NCBI GenBank assembly: GCA_947501555.1
Contig: CANMWG010000004.1
Location: 124,001-188,000, forward strand
Reading direction: 5' to 3'
From: an uncultured Paracoccaceae bacterium
GTDB lineage: Bacteria > Pseudomonadota > Alphaproteobacteria > Rhodobacterales > Rhodobacteraceae
Length of the DNA: 64,000 nucleotides
Both the position numbers and the translations under genes were made by a program. The notes under the pieces were generated by a model. That model saw only the letters and a list, made by a program, of their open reading frames with translations, made no database searches and had not been told where the DNA came from. Shown in pieces: positions 10,365 to 19,454 of the stretch (position 1 is its first letter; the number at the start of each line of letters is the position of its first letter).

Positions 10365-11164
10365 TGTCTGTTTTGATCGCGATCCCCGCGCGCTACGCGT
10401 CGACGCGCTATCCAGGTAAGCCCTTGGTGACTTTGCGCGGTGTAACAGGTGAGGCAAAAAGTCTGATCCAGCGATCGTGGGAAGCCGCAATGCAAGTCGA
10501 AGGCGTAGACCGTGTCGTCGTCGCGACAGATGACGACCGGATCGCGGATGCGGCGAAAACATTTGGGGCTGAAGTTGTGATGACGGCGACAACTTGCCAG
10601 AATGGGACCGAGCGTTGCGCAGAGGCGCTGCAGAACGTGACCGGTGACTATGATGTCGTCGTGAACCTGCAAGGGGATGCCCCGTTGACGCCCGCATGGT
10701 TCGTCGAAGACCTGGTGGCTGGCCTAAAGGCAAACCCGGACGCAGATGTTGCAACACCAGTCTTGCGCACTGATGGTGGCATGCTGAACGATTTGCTTCA
10801 GGACAGGCGCGAGGGGCGGGTGGGAGGAACCACTGCTGTCTTTGGAACGGACAACAACGCGCTTTATTTCTCGAAAGAAGTGATCCCTTTTACAGGGCAA
10901 CGGTTTGAAAAGGGGGATGCGACCCCTGTTTTTCATCATGTTGGTGTTTATGCCTATCGGCCATCCGCCTTGCAGGCATATGCGAGATGGGAAATCGGCC
11001 CACTTGAACAGTTGGAGGGGCTCGAACAACTTCGGTTTTTGGAACGCGGCGTGCCGGTGCTTTGCGTTGAGGTCGACGCGAAAGGGCGGCAATTTTGGGA
11101 GTTAAACAACCCAGAAGATGTACCGCGCATAGAGGCCATGCTGGACGAAATGAAACAACCTTGA
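10364..11164 (+). CDS. kdsB: CMP-KDO synthetase (3-deoxy-manno-octulosonate cytidylyltransferase)
   Basis: The 266-residue enzyme activates KDO with CTP for LPS inner core or capsule. The N-terminal nucleotide-binding signature is clear (AIPARYASTRYPGKPL), followed by VVATDDDRI, the TTCQNGTERCAEA segment and VVNLQGDAPL, all family hallmarks. Its start overlaps the cysQ stop by one base. KDO supply also involves kdsD at 20.6-21.5 kb in this window. The position in a block with galU and glycosyltransferases points to surface glycan synthesis. Confidence 0.95.
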   Translation: MSVLIAIPARYASTRYPGKPLVTLRGVTGEAKSLIQRSWEAAMQVEGVDRVVVATDDDRIADAAKTFGAEVVMTATTCQNGTERCAEALQNVTGDYDVVVNLQGDAPLTPAWFVEDLVAGLKANPDADVATPVLRTDGGMLNDLLQDRREGRVGGTTAVFGTDNNALYFSKEVIPFTGQRFEKGDATPVFHHVGVYAYRPSALQAYARWEIGPLEQLEGLEQLRFLERGVPVLCVEVDAKGRQFWELNNPEDVPRIEAMLDEMKQP

Positions 11165-11264
11165 GACGAGTTTTTCAGTAAAGAATTACTCTTGAGTTGT
11201 TCCCTCTTACTTTAGTCATCTTCCTAGTGTATATATTTTTCATTGTAGATTCAGGGGGTAAATT

Positions 11265-12158
11265 ATGAAACGCAAAGTCACGAAGGCGATTTTTCCGGTC
11301 GCGGGAATGGGCACACGTTTTCTTCCAGCGACAAAATCTGTTCCAAAGGAAATCATGACATTGGTTGATCGCCCGCTGATCCAATACGCGATCGATGAGG
11401 CGCGCGCGGCGGGCATTGAGGATTTCATCTTTGTGACCTCTCGTGGAAAATCCGCACTTGAGGATTACTTTGACCACGCCCCCGATCTTGAAGCGTCGCT
11501 TCAAGCGTCTGGCAAGATGGCACTTTTGGACATACTGAACGATACGAACATGGACAGCGGTGCCATCGCCTATATGCGTCAGCATAAACCGCTTGGTTTG
11601 GGTCACGCGGTTTCATGCGCCCGCAAGCTGATCGGTGATGAGCCCTTTGCGGTGATCCTACCCGATGATGTTATTGCGGCCGAAAAGCCCTGTTTGCAGC
11701 AAATGGTTGAAGCATACCAAGAAACCGGTGGCGCAATGGTTGCGGCAATGGAGGTCGCGCCCGAGCGTACGTCTTCTTACGGTGTTTTGGATGTTGCTGC
11801 TGGTGAAGGGCCGGTCTTGTCGGTCAAAGACATGGTCGAAAAGCCTGCACCTGGAACGGCCCCCTCCAATTTGGCTGTCATTGGCCGTTATATTTTGACC
11901 CCCGAGGTTATGAGAAACCTGGATGAAGTCGAACGTGGCGCGGGTGGTGAAATTCAACTGACTGATGCGATTGCTCAAGAGCTTCAACAGGGACGCGACG
12001 TCTTTGGATATCGCTTTGACGGTCAGCGGTTTGATTGTGGGTCGAAGGCGGGTTTCCTGCAGGCGACTGTTGCATTTGCACTGGCACGCGATGATCTGCG
12101 CGACGAATTCAGCGCATATCTGACCGAAATGCAGTCATTGAAGCAGGCCGCGCAGTAA
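11265..12158 (+). CDS. galU: UTP-glucose-1-phosphate uridylyltransferase
   Basis: The 297-residue enzyme makes UDP-glucose from UTP and glucose-1-phosphate. The N-terminus carries the nucleotidyltransferase signature (FPVAGMGTRFLPATKSVPKE), followed by DRPLIQYAIDEA, GLGHAVSCAR, the DDV metal site in AVILPDDVI, and KDMVEKP. A strong AGGGGG ribosome site lies before the ATG. A 100-base AT-rich gap separates it from kdsB, so it may have its own promoter. UDP-glucose is a likely donor for the glycosyltransferases that follow. Confidence 0.96.
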   Translation: MKRKVTKAIFPVAGMGTRFLPATKSVPKEIMTLVDRPLIQYAIDEARAAGIEDFIFVTSRGKSALEDYFDHAPDLEASLQASGKMALLDILNDTNMDSGAIAYMRQHKPLGLGHAVSCARKLIGDEPFAVILPDDVIAAEKPCLQQMVEAYQETGGAMVAAMEVAPERTSSYGVLDVAAGEGPVLSVKDMVEKPAPGTAPSNLAVIGRYILTPEVMRNLDEVERGAGGEIQLTDAIAQELQQGRDVFGYRFDGQRFDCGSKAGFLQATVAFALARDDLRDEFSAYLTEMQSLKQAAQ

Positions 12159-12167
12159 GGTCCGACA

Positions 12168-13205
12168 TTGCGGACTTCTACCTTCGTTTTTCTGTCAAAA
12201 CTTTGTTTCAGCTATCGTATGCGGTGGAAACGCCGCCGGTTCCTGTTTCGTATTTGGCGCAAGCGTAGGCAGATCCATTCTGTTTTGGACCGCACGGGTG
12301 ATATTACCCCCACTGGAATCATTTGTTTTGCGACCGTCCGGAATGAAATGCTCCGGCTGCCTTATTTTCTGGAGCATTATCGCCGATTGGGTGTCACCAA
12401 TTTTTTGATCGTCGATAACGCCAGCGATGATGGATCGGCAGACTATCTGGCCGAACAGCCGGATGTGTCATTGTGGACGACATCCCATAGCTACAAGTTG
12501 GCGCGCTTTGGCATGGATTGGCTGGGGTGGTTGCAGTGGCAATACGGGCATGGGCATTGGTGTTTGACAGTCGATGCTGATGAATTGCTGATTTACCCCG
12601 ATAGCGACACCAAAGGTCTTGCGGATTTGACCGCTTGGCTTGATCAAAATGGGACATCGTCGTTTGGCGCGCTCATGTTGGATATGTATCCTAAGGGGCC
12701 TGTGGCTGATGCGCCTTATGACCCCGGGCAAAGTCCAATCGATACACTGTGTTGGTTTGACGCAGACAATTACCGAGACAAGCCCCATCCGGTCTATGAT
12801 AACACATGGATCCAAGGGGGCGTGCGCGAGCGGATGTTCTTTGCAGAGGCACCTGACAAGTCACCTACGTTAAGCAAGACCCCACTGGTTCGGTGGCACT
12901 GGCGACATGTTTATGTGAGCTCAACACATCAGTTGCTTCCAAGGCGGCTGAACCATGTTTTTGATATGCAGGCCCATAGCAAAGTCACGGGTGTCCTGCT
13001 GCATACCAAATTCTTACCGAATATTGCCGCAAAATCCGCCGAAGAGATGATACGCGTTCAGCATTTCGAAAATAGCGTGGCATATGCAGAATATCACCGC
13101 GTACTTACGGAAAATCCTGTCCTTTGGTCCCCAGAATCTTATCTTTATGAGGATTCCAAGCAACTCATTGATCTTGGATTGATGTCAAAGGGCGATTGGG
13201 TCTGA
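12168..13205 (+). CDS. Glycosyltransferase, GT-A fold, family 2-like
   Basis: The 345-residue protein has a GT2/GT92-like catalytic domain: FATVRNEMLRLPYFLEHYR, then FLIVDNASDDGSADYL, and a DXD-type metal site in TVDADELLIYP. The N-terminus is very basic (RMRWKRRRFLFRIWRKRRQ). The start appears to be TTG at 12168, seven bases after AAGG; the next in-frame ATG (12219) lacks a ribosome site. It is the first of two tandem paralogs (see 13243-14253). The acceptor and sugar cannot be read from sequence; cytoplasmic or membrane-peripheral action in surface glycan assembly is inferred from context. Confidence 0.85.
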   Translation: MRTSTFVFLSKLCFSYRMRWKRRRFLFRIWRKRRQIHSVLDRTGDITPTGIICFATVRNEMLRLPYFLEHYRRLGVTNFLIVDNASDDGSADYLAEQPDVSLWTTSHSYKLARFGMDWLGWLQWQYGHGHWCLTVDADELLIYPDSDTKGLADLTAWLDQNGTSSFGALMLDMYPKGPVADAPYDPGQSPIDTLCWFDADNYRDKPHPVYDNTWIQGGVRERMFFAEAPDKSPTLSKTPLVRWHWRHVYVSSTHQLLPRRLNHVFDMQAHSKVTGVLLHTKFLPNIAAKSAEEMIRVQHFENSVAYAEYHRVLTENPVLWSPESYLYEDSKQLIDLGLMSKGDWV

Positions 13206-13242
13206 TATGGCGATTGTCAGGACGAATGGTAGGTAACAGAAT

Positions 13243-14253
13243 TTGGGCATCTGGACATCATATCGACTGCGGCTGCAACGTAAGCGCTGGAAGCTGCGTG
13301 CGCGGCGCAAAGCGCGCGAGCTGGTGGTGGTTCAGGACCGTACCGATCAGATAAAACCTGATGATATCTTGCTATTTTGCACTTTTCGAAACGAAGATGT
13401 CCGCCTGCCCTATTTTCTGAAATATTATCGCGCTCTCGGCATTAACCATTTCTTATTTGTAGATAACAGCAGTGATGACGGTGGCTGTGCTTATGTGGCT
13501 GAGCAACCCGATGTCTCAGTCTGGACGACAACGGCTGGCTACGGCGATTCCCGTTACGGGGTTGATTGGCTGACGGCTTTGCAGAGCAAATATGCCCATG
13601 GGCATTGGGCGCTGACCGTCGATGTGGATGAGTTTTTCGTTTACCCGTTCTGCGACACTCGACCAATTAGGGCGCTTGCAGATTGGCTGGATGCCTCGGA
13701 GGTCCGCTCATTTGGTGCTATGCTGTTGGATATGTATCCCAAGGGCCCGGTGAGCGATGCCGTCTATGCGCGTGGTGATGATCCGCTTACCGTTGCCAAT
13801 TGGTTTGATCCAGGCAACTACATCATGACCCGGAATAAATTGTTGCGTAACCTATGGATCCAAGGTGGTCCACGTGCGCGCTTGTTCTTTGAAGAAAAAC
13901 CAAAACAAGCCCCCGCGCTGAATAAGGTGCCCTTTGTGAAGTGGCGAAGGCCCTATGCCTATGTCAGTTCAACCCATATGATTTTGCCGCGCGGGCTGAA
14001 CCTTGTTTACGACCGGCAGGGCGGCGAAAAGGCATCGGGTATTTTGCTGCATGCGAAATTCCTTAACACCTTTGGAGATCGTGCTAACGAAGAGGCTTCT
14101 CGCGCAGAGCATTATGGGCGGGGTCGCGAATACAAATCCTATGTGGCGAAACACGATAATGCGCCTGATTTGTGGTCGCAATGGAGCGAGCAATACATCA
14201 ATTGGCGACAGCTTGAAATTTTGGGCCTAATGTCAAAAGGGAACTGGGCGTGA
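13243..14253 (+). CDS. Glycosyltransferase, paralog of the preceding gene
   Basis: The 336-residue protein is a close paralog of the 12168-13205 product. It has FCTFRNEDVRLPYFLKYYR, FLFVDNSSDDGGCAYV, the metal site TVDVDEFFVYP, LDMYPKGPVSDA, LWIQGG and a shared ending GLMSKGNWA (GLMSKGDWV in the other). The start is TTG at 13243 after AGGTAA. The last four bases (GTGA) overlap the next gene, indicating coupled translation. A tandem duplication followed by divergence is the simplest origin; the two may add different sugars to the same chain. Confidence 0.85.
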   Translation: MGIWTSYRLRLQRKRWKLRARRKARELVVVQDRTDQIKPDDILLFCTFRNEDVRLPYFLKYYRALGINHFLFVDNSSDDGGCAYVAEQPDVSVWTTTAGYGDSRYGVDWLTALQSKYAHGHWALTVDVDEFFVYPFCDTRPIRALADWLDASEVRSFGAMLLDMYPKGPVSDAVYARGDDPLTVANWFDPGNYIMTRNKLLRNLWIQGGPRARLFFEEKPKQAPALNKVPFVKWRRPYAYVSSTHMILPRGLNLVYDRQGGEKASGILLHAKFLNTFGDRANEEASRAEHYGRGREYKSYVAKHDNAPDLWSQWSEQYINWRQLEILGLMSKGNWA

Positions 14254-15953
14254 CGGTTGGTGTTGTCATGCTGGTGCATACAGCATTTGATCGGGCCGAG
14301 CAGGTTGTGCGCCATTGGGTCGCCGGTGGGTGCCCGGTTGTTCTGCATGTGGATGGCAATGTGGATGACGCGACCTATCAGGCATTCGCCCAATCGCTTG
14401 ATGATCTAGATCAGGTCCGATTTTCCCAGCGGTTTCGATGCAATTGGGGTGGTTGGGGTCTTGTCGCCGGAACACAAGCCGCTACGACACTGTTGCTTGA
14501 CCGCTTTCCTGACGTCCGACATGTGTTCTTAGCATCTGGAGCTTGTTTGCCGTTGCGGCCAGTCAATGAGCTGCGGGATTATTTGGATGCGCGCCCCGAC
14601 ACAGATTTTATCGAAAGCGCGACGACGGCGGATGTGCCTTGGACGGTTGGTGGGCTGGATCGTGAACGCTTCACCCTGCGGTTCCCGTTTTCGTGGAAAA
14701 AGCATCGATGGTTGTTTGATCGCTATGTTCAGCTGCAACAATTGGTCGGGTTCAAGCGCAAGATCCCCGAGGGAATTTTGCCTCATATGGGATCGCAATG
14801 GTGGTGTCTGACACGCAAGACACTGCAGGCAATTCTGAATGATCCACGGCGGAAGACGTTTGACACCTATTTCAAATTAGTCTGGATACCTGATGAGAGC
14901 TATTATCAGACCCTTGCACGCCTCCACGCCCGAAAAATAGAAAGCCGGTCACTGACGCTGGCGAAGTTTGATTATCAAGGGAAACCGCACATCTTCTACG
15001 ATGATCATCGTGAATTATTGCAGCGATCCGGGTGCTTTGTTGCGCGCAAGATTTGGCCGTACGCAGATGCGCTTTACGACAGCTTTCCGACGAAGACAGC
15101 ATCCACGCCACCCGATATGGAACCAACAACTGCTACGATCGATCGCATCTTTGCCAGTGCAGTGGATCGGCGTTTGAACGGGCGGCGGGGGCTATATATG
15201 CAAAGCCGCTTTCCCAATCCCGACAAAGAGAAAGGGCTGGCTGCGACACCTTATTCAGTGTTTCAGGGGTTTGATGAAGTCTTCCCAAATTTTGTAAACT
15301 GGCTTGCCAAACGGACGGGGGCGGAGGTTCATGGCCATCTTTTTGCGACAGACCGGGCGCATTTTTCGAACAGCGCGCAAATCTATCGCGGTGGCCTGTC
15401 CGATAATGCCCGATTGCGTGACTATAATGGCCGCATGTTCTTGATTAACCTGCTTTGGAACGGGCGCGAAAACCATCATTGCTTTCAGTTTTGCCCGGCC
15501 GACACACAAGAGGTACGCTGGATGCTGGCCAAGGACACGCAGGCGCGTATTTGGGTGGTGACGGGGGCATGGGCGGTTTCGCTCTTTCTGTCTGGCCGCA
15601 GCGCCGCCGATGTGCGAGCAGAGGCAGCACGCTTGCAGCGCGTTGAGAACAAGTTTCTGACGATCTTGCGTTCGACCCATTCACGGGCGCGTATCCAAAT
15701 CATGACCTTGGCCGATTTAGTCGAAGCGCCAATGGATGTGTTGCAAGCTATCATTGATGATATTGCAGGACATCGTGGGAGTGCTGTGACAGAGGTGCCA
15801 AAAATGGCCAACTTAGACGGGTTGCCGGCCTTTTTGCAGGATCTCAAGAACCAAGGCATGCATCCGTTCCTGACCGGTGAACTTACGGTCCATAGCCGCC
15901 CGGGGCGTGCTGATGCCGGACAACCAAAACCCTATGCCGTTGGTCAAAAATGA
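14250..15953 (+). CDS. Core-2/I-branching (GT14-like) glycosyltransferase with Rhodobacterales C-terminal domain
   Basis: The N-terminal half (about residues 1-270 of 567) matches the GT14 beta-1,6-GlcNAc-transferase-like fold: VVMLVHTAFDRAEQ, CNWGGWGLVAGTQAA, VFLASGACLPLRP and GSQWWCLTRKTLQAIL. The C-terminal half (MQSRFPNPDKEKGLAATPY onward) is a separate domain I know mainly from Rhodobacterales proteins of this type and cannot assign. The GTG start overlaps the previous stop by four bases and its own stop overlaps the next ATG (ATGA), so the gene sits inside one tight operon with the paralogous transferases and the sulfotransferase. Donor and acceptor are unknown. Confidence 0.8.
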   Translation: MTVGVVMLVHTAFDRAEQVVRHWVAGGCPVVLHVDGNVDDATYQAFAQSLDDLDQVRFSQRFRCNWGGWGLVAGTQAATTLLLDRFPDVRHVFLASGACLPLRPVNELRDYLDARPDTDFIESATTADVPWTVGGLDRERFTLRFPFSWKKHRWLFDRYVQLQQLVGFKRKIPEGILPHMGSQWWCLTRKTLQAILNDPRRKTFDTYFKLVWIPDESYYQTLARLHARKIESRSLTLAKFDYQGKPHIFYDDHRELLQRSGCFVARKIWPYADALYDSFPTKTASTPPDMEPTTATIDRIFASAVDRRLNGRRGLYMQSRFPNPDKEKGLAATPYSVFQGFDEVFPNFVNWLAKRTGAEVHGHLFATDRAHFSNSAQIYRGGLSDNARLRDYNGRMFLINLLWNGRENHHCFQFCPADTQEVRWMLAKDTQARIWVVTGAWAVSLFLSGRSAADVRAEAARLQRVENKFLTILRSTHSRARIQIMTLADLVEAPMDVLQAIIDDIAGHRGSAVTEVPKMANLDGLPAFLQDLKNQGMHPFLTGELTVHSRPGRADAGQPKPYAVGQK

Positions 15954-17383
15954 CGCAATTTGATACATTTGTTGTGCTTGCTGAAATGCGCACCGGCTCA
16001 AATTTTCTTGAAAGCAATCTGAATGATTTGGAAGGCGTGCGGTGTTTGGGCGAGCTTTATAACCCAGCCTTTATCGGGCACCCCAAGACCGAAGACGTTC
16101 TGGGTGTCACACTGGATGCGCGTGAAGCGGACCCGCAAGCGCTGCTTGATTTGGTTAAAGCCCAGGATGATCTGTGCGGGTTTCGGTATTTCCATAACCA
16201 TGATCACCGGGTCTTGGAGACCTGCTTGAATGATCGCAGTTGTGCCAAGATCATTTTGACCCGCAATCCGGTAGATAGCTTTGTGAGTTGGAAGACCGCG
16301 CAGGCAACTGGGCAATGGAAGTTGACCAATGCGACCCACGCCAAAAGCCTTCGGATCACCTTTGATCCTGAGGGTTTTATTGCCCATTTAGAGCAGCTGC
16401 AGGCATTCCAAATCCGGTTATTGCGGGCGTTGCAGGTCACGGGCCAGACCGCATTTTTTATCACCTATGATGATTTGCGTGATGTGGATGTAATTAACGG
16501 ACTTGCGGCGTTTCTTGGCGTTGATTCGCGCCTGTCGAACTTGAATAAGAAGCTGAAGAAACAAAACCCCGAGCCGCTTGAAGATCGCGTTGCCAATTTT
16601 GCGCAGATGCAAGATGCGCTGGGCCGGCTAGACAAATTTGACCTCGGGCGGACTCCACATTTCGAACCGCGCCGTGGCCCTGCGATTCCAACATATGTCG
16701 CCGCCGCGAAATCACCTTTGATTTATATGCCTTTGCGGTCTGGGCCAGAGAGTGCTGTTTCGAAATGGCTTGCAGCGCTGGATGGTGTAACGCCCGCAGA
16801 TTTAATCGTGAAGTTTTCCCAAAAAACCTTGCGCCAGTGGCAGCGGTCGATGGAAGGCCATCGTAGCTTTACCGTACTTCGGCACCCTGTCGCCCGTGCG
16901 CATGCAGCGTTCTGTGATCGGATATTGCAGGACGGGCCCGGAACATTCCATGAGATTCGGGCAAATCTGCGCCGGGTTCATAGGCTACCAATCCCAGAGG
17001 AGGCGCCTGACTTGCGCAAAGCATCTGGCTATGATGTTGCAGCGCATCGGGCGGCGTTTCTTGGGTTCCTGGCCTTCTTGCGCAGCAATTTGTCGGGACA
17101 AACCAGTATTCGGGTTGATCCATCCTGGGCCGGTCAGCTGACCTTGTTACAGGGGATGGCTGAGTTCATGTTGCCAGATATCATCCTGCGCGAGACCGAG
17201 TTAGTCGATGGTCTTGCGGCTTTGGCAAAAGATGTCGATGCCCCCAACATCCCAGTTTTGACTGATCCGACGCATCCGCACGAAGGCTGGCTTGCCGCGA
17301 TCTATGACGCAGAAATTGAACGAGTGACACGCGATGCCTACCAGCGCGATTACGATGTATTCGGGTTTGGGACTTGGGGTTAG
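15950..17383 (+). CDS. Tandem sulfotransferase-like protein (NodH-related)
   Basis: The 477-residue protein appears to hold two sulfotransferase-like halves. The first has a 5'-phosphosulfate loop-like AEMRTGSNFLESNLN near residue 11 and a 3'-phosphate motif ILTRNPVDSFVSWK near 102. The second repeats this pattern with YMPLRSGPESAVSKWL near 260 and FTVLRHPVARAHAAFCD near 305. PAPS-dependent sulfation of a glycan is the expected reaction. The first loop is the better match; the second may be degenerate or structural. The start overlaps the preceding glycosyltransferase by four bases. With cysQ upstream, which clears PAP, a sulfated surface polysaccharide is a reasonable inference. Confidence 0.75.
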   Translation: MTQFDTFVVLAEMRTGSNFLESNLNDLEGVRCLGELYNPAFIGHPKTEDVLGVTLDAREADPQALLDLVKAQDDLCGFRYFHNHDHRVLETCLNDRSCAKIILTRNPVDSFVSWKTAQATGQWKLTNATHAKSLRITFDPEGFIAHLEQLQAFQIRLLRALQVTGQTAFFITYDDLRDVDVINGLAAFLGVDSRLSNLNKKLKKQNPEPLEDRVANFAQMQDALGRLDKFDLGRTPHFEPRRGPAIPTYVAAAKSPLIYMPLRSGPESAVSKWLAALDGVTPADLIVKFSQKTLRQWQRSMEGHRSFTVLRHPVARAHAAFCDRILQDGPGTFHEIRANLRRVHRLPIPEEAPDLRKASGYDVAAHRAAFLGFLAFLRSNLSGQTSIRVDPSWAGQLTLLQGMAEFMLPDIILRETELVDGLAALAKDVDAPNIPVLTDPTHPHEGWLAAIYDAEIERVTRDAYQRDYDVFGFGTWG

Positions 17384-17387
17384 GACC

Positions 17388-17852
17388 TTAAGCGGCTTGC
17401 GAAGACTGCGTTTCAGTTAGAATCGTGTGCAGCGTGCCTGCATCGCTGTTTGCACGCAGTTTTGCGCAAATCTGCGGGTTACGCAAAGTGCGCGATACCA
17501 ATGCGAGTGCTTTGAGGTGATCTACGCCAGCGTCTTCAGGCGCAATAAGTGCAAAAACCAAATCAACGGGCTGGCGGTCGACAGCATCAAAGTTCAGTGG
17601 CTTTTCCAAGCGCAAGAATATGCCTTTTACATCGGTCACATCGGCCATGCGTGCGTGAGGCAAAGCAACGCCTTGTCCCACGCCGGTTGGGCCAAGACCT
17701 TCACGTTGGATGAGCGCATCGATGGTCGCAGATTGGTTCAACCCATAGCTGGTTTCGGCCAATTCACCCAAATCATGGAACAGACGTTTCTTGCTGGTGC
17801 AAGACGATATCGTCTTGACCGCAGACTGCTGCAAAATTTGTACTAGTTCCAT
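17388..17852 (-). CDS. ptsN: Nitrogen-PTS EIIA protein PtsN
   Basis: The 154-residue EIIA-Ntr protein receives phosphate from the PTS-Ntr chain at the conserved histidine in VALPHARMADV (about residue 66) and regulates potassium, nitrogen and envelope processes by protein contact. The fold is full length. It lies 28 bases downstream of hpf, the standard order in the proteobacterial lpt-(rpoN)-hpf-ptsN cluster, and converges with the sulfotransferase operon four bases away. Confidence 0.93.
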   Translation of the reverse strand: MELVQILQQSAVKTISSCTSKKRLFHDLGELAETSYGLNQSATIDALIQREGLGPTGVGQGVALPHARMADVTDVKGIFLRLEKPLNFDAVDRQPVDLVFALIAPEDAGVDHLKALALVSRTLRNPQICAKLRANSDAGTLHTILTETQSSQAA

Positions 17853-17880
17853 GGGCTGTGTCTCTCACCAAATGTTGGGG

Positions 17881-18456
17881 TTAACCCAATGTGCGTGGGT
17901 CAATCCAACCAATGTTCCCGTCGTCTCTTCTGTAGACAACGTTAATTCCGCTATGTTTCTCATTTCGGAAGACAAGTACTGGCGCACTCGCTATTTCCAT
18001 TTGCATCACCGCTTCACCGACAGACAGCGAGGGGATTTTTGTTTCCATTTCCGCCACAATCATGGCGTTTACGGTGTCTTGTGTCGCCTCGTCCGACTCA
18101 TCCCTTGGTTCGAGGATATATGACCCTGCATCTGAAAGTTCAACTGGTTGTGACCGACCAGAGTGATGATCCTTCAGGCGCCGCTTATATCGGCGCAATT
18201 GCTTATCCATTTTCTCGCCACTGCTATCAAAAGCAGCATAAATCTCTGTTGCCTTTCCTGATGCTTGCGCGGTCAAACCAGTCGATAAGTGGATGATTGT
18301 TTCGCAAACAAACTCATGACCCGACTTAGAAAACACAACATTGGCATCAGTGGGGCGTCCTGCGTACTTTTTCAGGATTTCATCTAGTTCGAATCTCACA
18401 TGGGTCTGCAGTGCTTCGCCAATATCGATCTGTTTGCCGCTGATTTGATACCGCAT
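17881..18456 (-). CDS. hpf: Ribosome hibernation promoting factor, long form
   Basis: The 191-residue protein is a long HPF. An N-terminal S30AE domain (YQISGKQIDIGEAL through the basic RRYKRRLKDHH) blocks the decoding centre, a linker follows, and a C-terminal dimerisation domain (LSVGEAVMQMEIASAPVLVF) lets ribosomes pair as 100S particles. Alphaproteobacteria normally use this long form in place of separate RMF and short HPF. It is followed by ptsN. The rpoN gene that lies between lptB and hpf in many proteobacteria is missing. Confidence 0.93.
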   Translation of the reverse strand: MRYQISGKQIDIGEALQTHVRFELDEILKKYAGRPTDANVVFSKSGHEFVCETIIHLSTGLTAQASGKATEIYAAFDSSGEKMDKQLRRYKRRLKDHHSGRSQPVELSDAGSYILEPRDESDEATQDTVNAMIVAEMETKIPSLSVGEAVMQMEIASAPVLVFRNEKHSGINVVYRRDDGNIGWIDPRTLG

Positions 18457-18692
18457 CGTTTCTCCAATTTGATTTGTTCAGACACCCGCGCATTGCCGTC
18501 TCGTAAGACGTTAATTTGCCGAAATCTGGTGGTTGAAAAACGATAACAGCCCGCCATTTCTTTGCGTTTCCCAAGGCGTTGGCGTTGCGGCCAGCGCGTT
18601 TGCAGGGGGAGAATACGGGTTAGTCATCTCTGATATTTGGCGATGAATCATGCTGCTTTGTCAATGATGCAGTGGTTAAAATTCGCAAAGAA

Positions 18693-19454
18693 TCAGTTTA
18701 CCCGGAAATTATTGCCCAAGTAGACTCGCCTTACATTCTCGTCCTGTATGACCTCTTCTGTGGTGCCGCTCATCAAGACTTTACCGTCGTGCAAGATGTA
18801 GGCTCGGTCAACAATCTGAAGTGTTTCCTGAACATTGTGGTCAGTAATCAGCACGCCGATTCCACGGGTTTTCAGGTCAGCAACAAGATGGCGAATTTCG
18901 CCAACGGCGATCGGGTCAACCCCAGCAAATGGTTCATCCAGTAGCACATATTTGGGCCCGGCTGCGAGGCAGCGCGCAATTTCGACCCGCCTCCGTTCAC
19001 CGCCTGACAAGGCCATCGCAGATGCTCGCCGCAAATGCTCAATTGAGAATTCTGACAGCAACGCCTCGAGCCTTTCGCGCCGTCTATGTCGGTCGGTTTC
19101 TGCAATTTCGAGAATCGACTTGATGTTATCTTCAACCGTCATACCGCGGAAGATCGACATTTCCTGTGGTAGATACCCGATCCCAAGTTGCGCCCGGCGG
19201 TACATCGGCAAGGTCGTCACCTCGCGGCCGTCGATGACAACTTTTCCGCCCTCTGGTGTGACAAGCCCGGCAATTGAATAGAAGCACGTTGTCTTGCCAG
19301 ACCCGTTTGGGCCCAAAAGTGCTACAACCTCGCCTCGGCCCAGATCGATACTAACATCACGGATGACGGGACGCTTGCGATAGCTCTTACGTAAGTTGAC
19401 AATGTGTAGGCCGACATCGCCGTCTTGTACGCTGAAGTTTGGCGTGGTCTTCAT
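18693..19454 (-). CDS. lptB: LPS export ABC transporter ATPase LptB
   Basis: The 253-residue ATPase powers LPS extraction from the inner membrane with LptFG. Motifs are complete: Walker A LLGPNGSGKTTCFY, Q-loop GYLPQEMSIFRG, signature ALSGGERRRVEIAR, Walker B YVLLDEPFAGVDP and the H-loop TDHN. The ATG overlaps the lptA stop by one base, so the two are coupled. Part of the kdsD-lptC-lptA-lptB operon. Confidence 0.96.
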   Translation of the reverse strand: MKTTPNFSVQDGDVGLHIVNLRKSYRKRPVIRDVSIDLGRGEVVALLGPNGSGKTTCFYSIAGLVTPEGGKVVIDGREVTTLPMYRRAQLGIGYLPQEMSIFRGMTVEDNIKSILEIAETDRHRRRERLEALLSEFSIEHLRRASAMALSGGERRRVEIARCLAAGPKYVLLDEPFAGVDPIAVGEIRHLVADLKTRGIGVLITDHNVQETLQIVDRAYILHDGKVLMSGTTEEVIQDENVRRVYLGNNFRVN

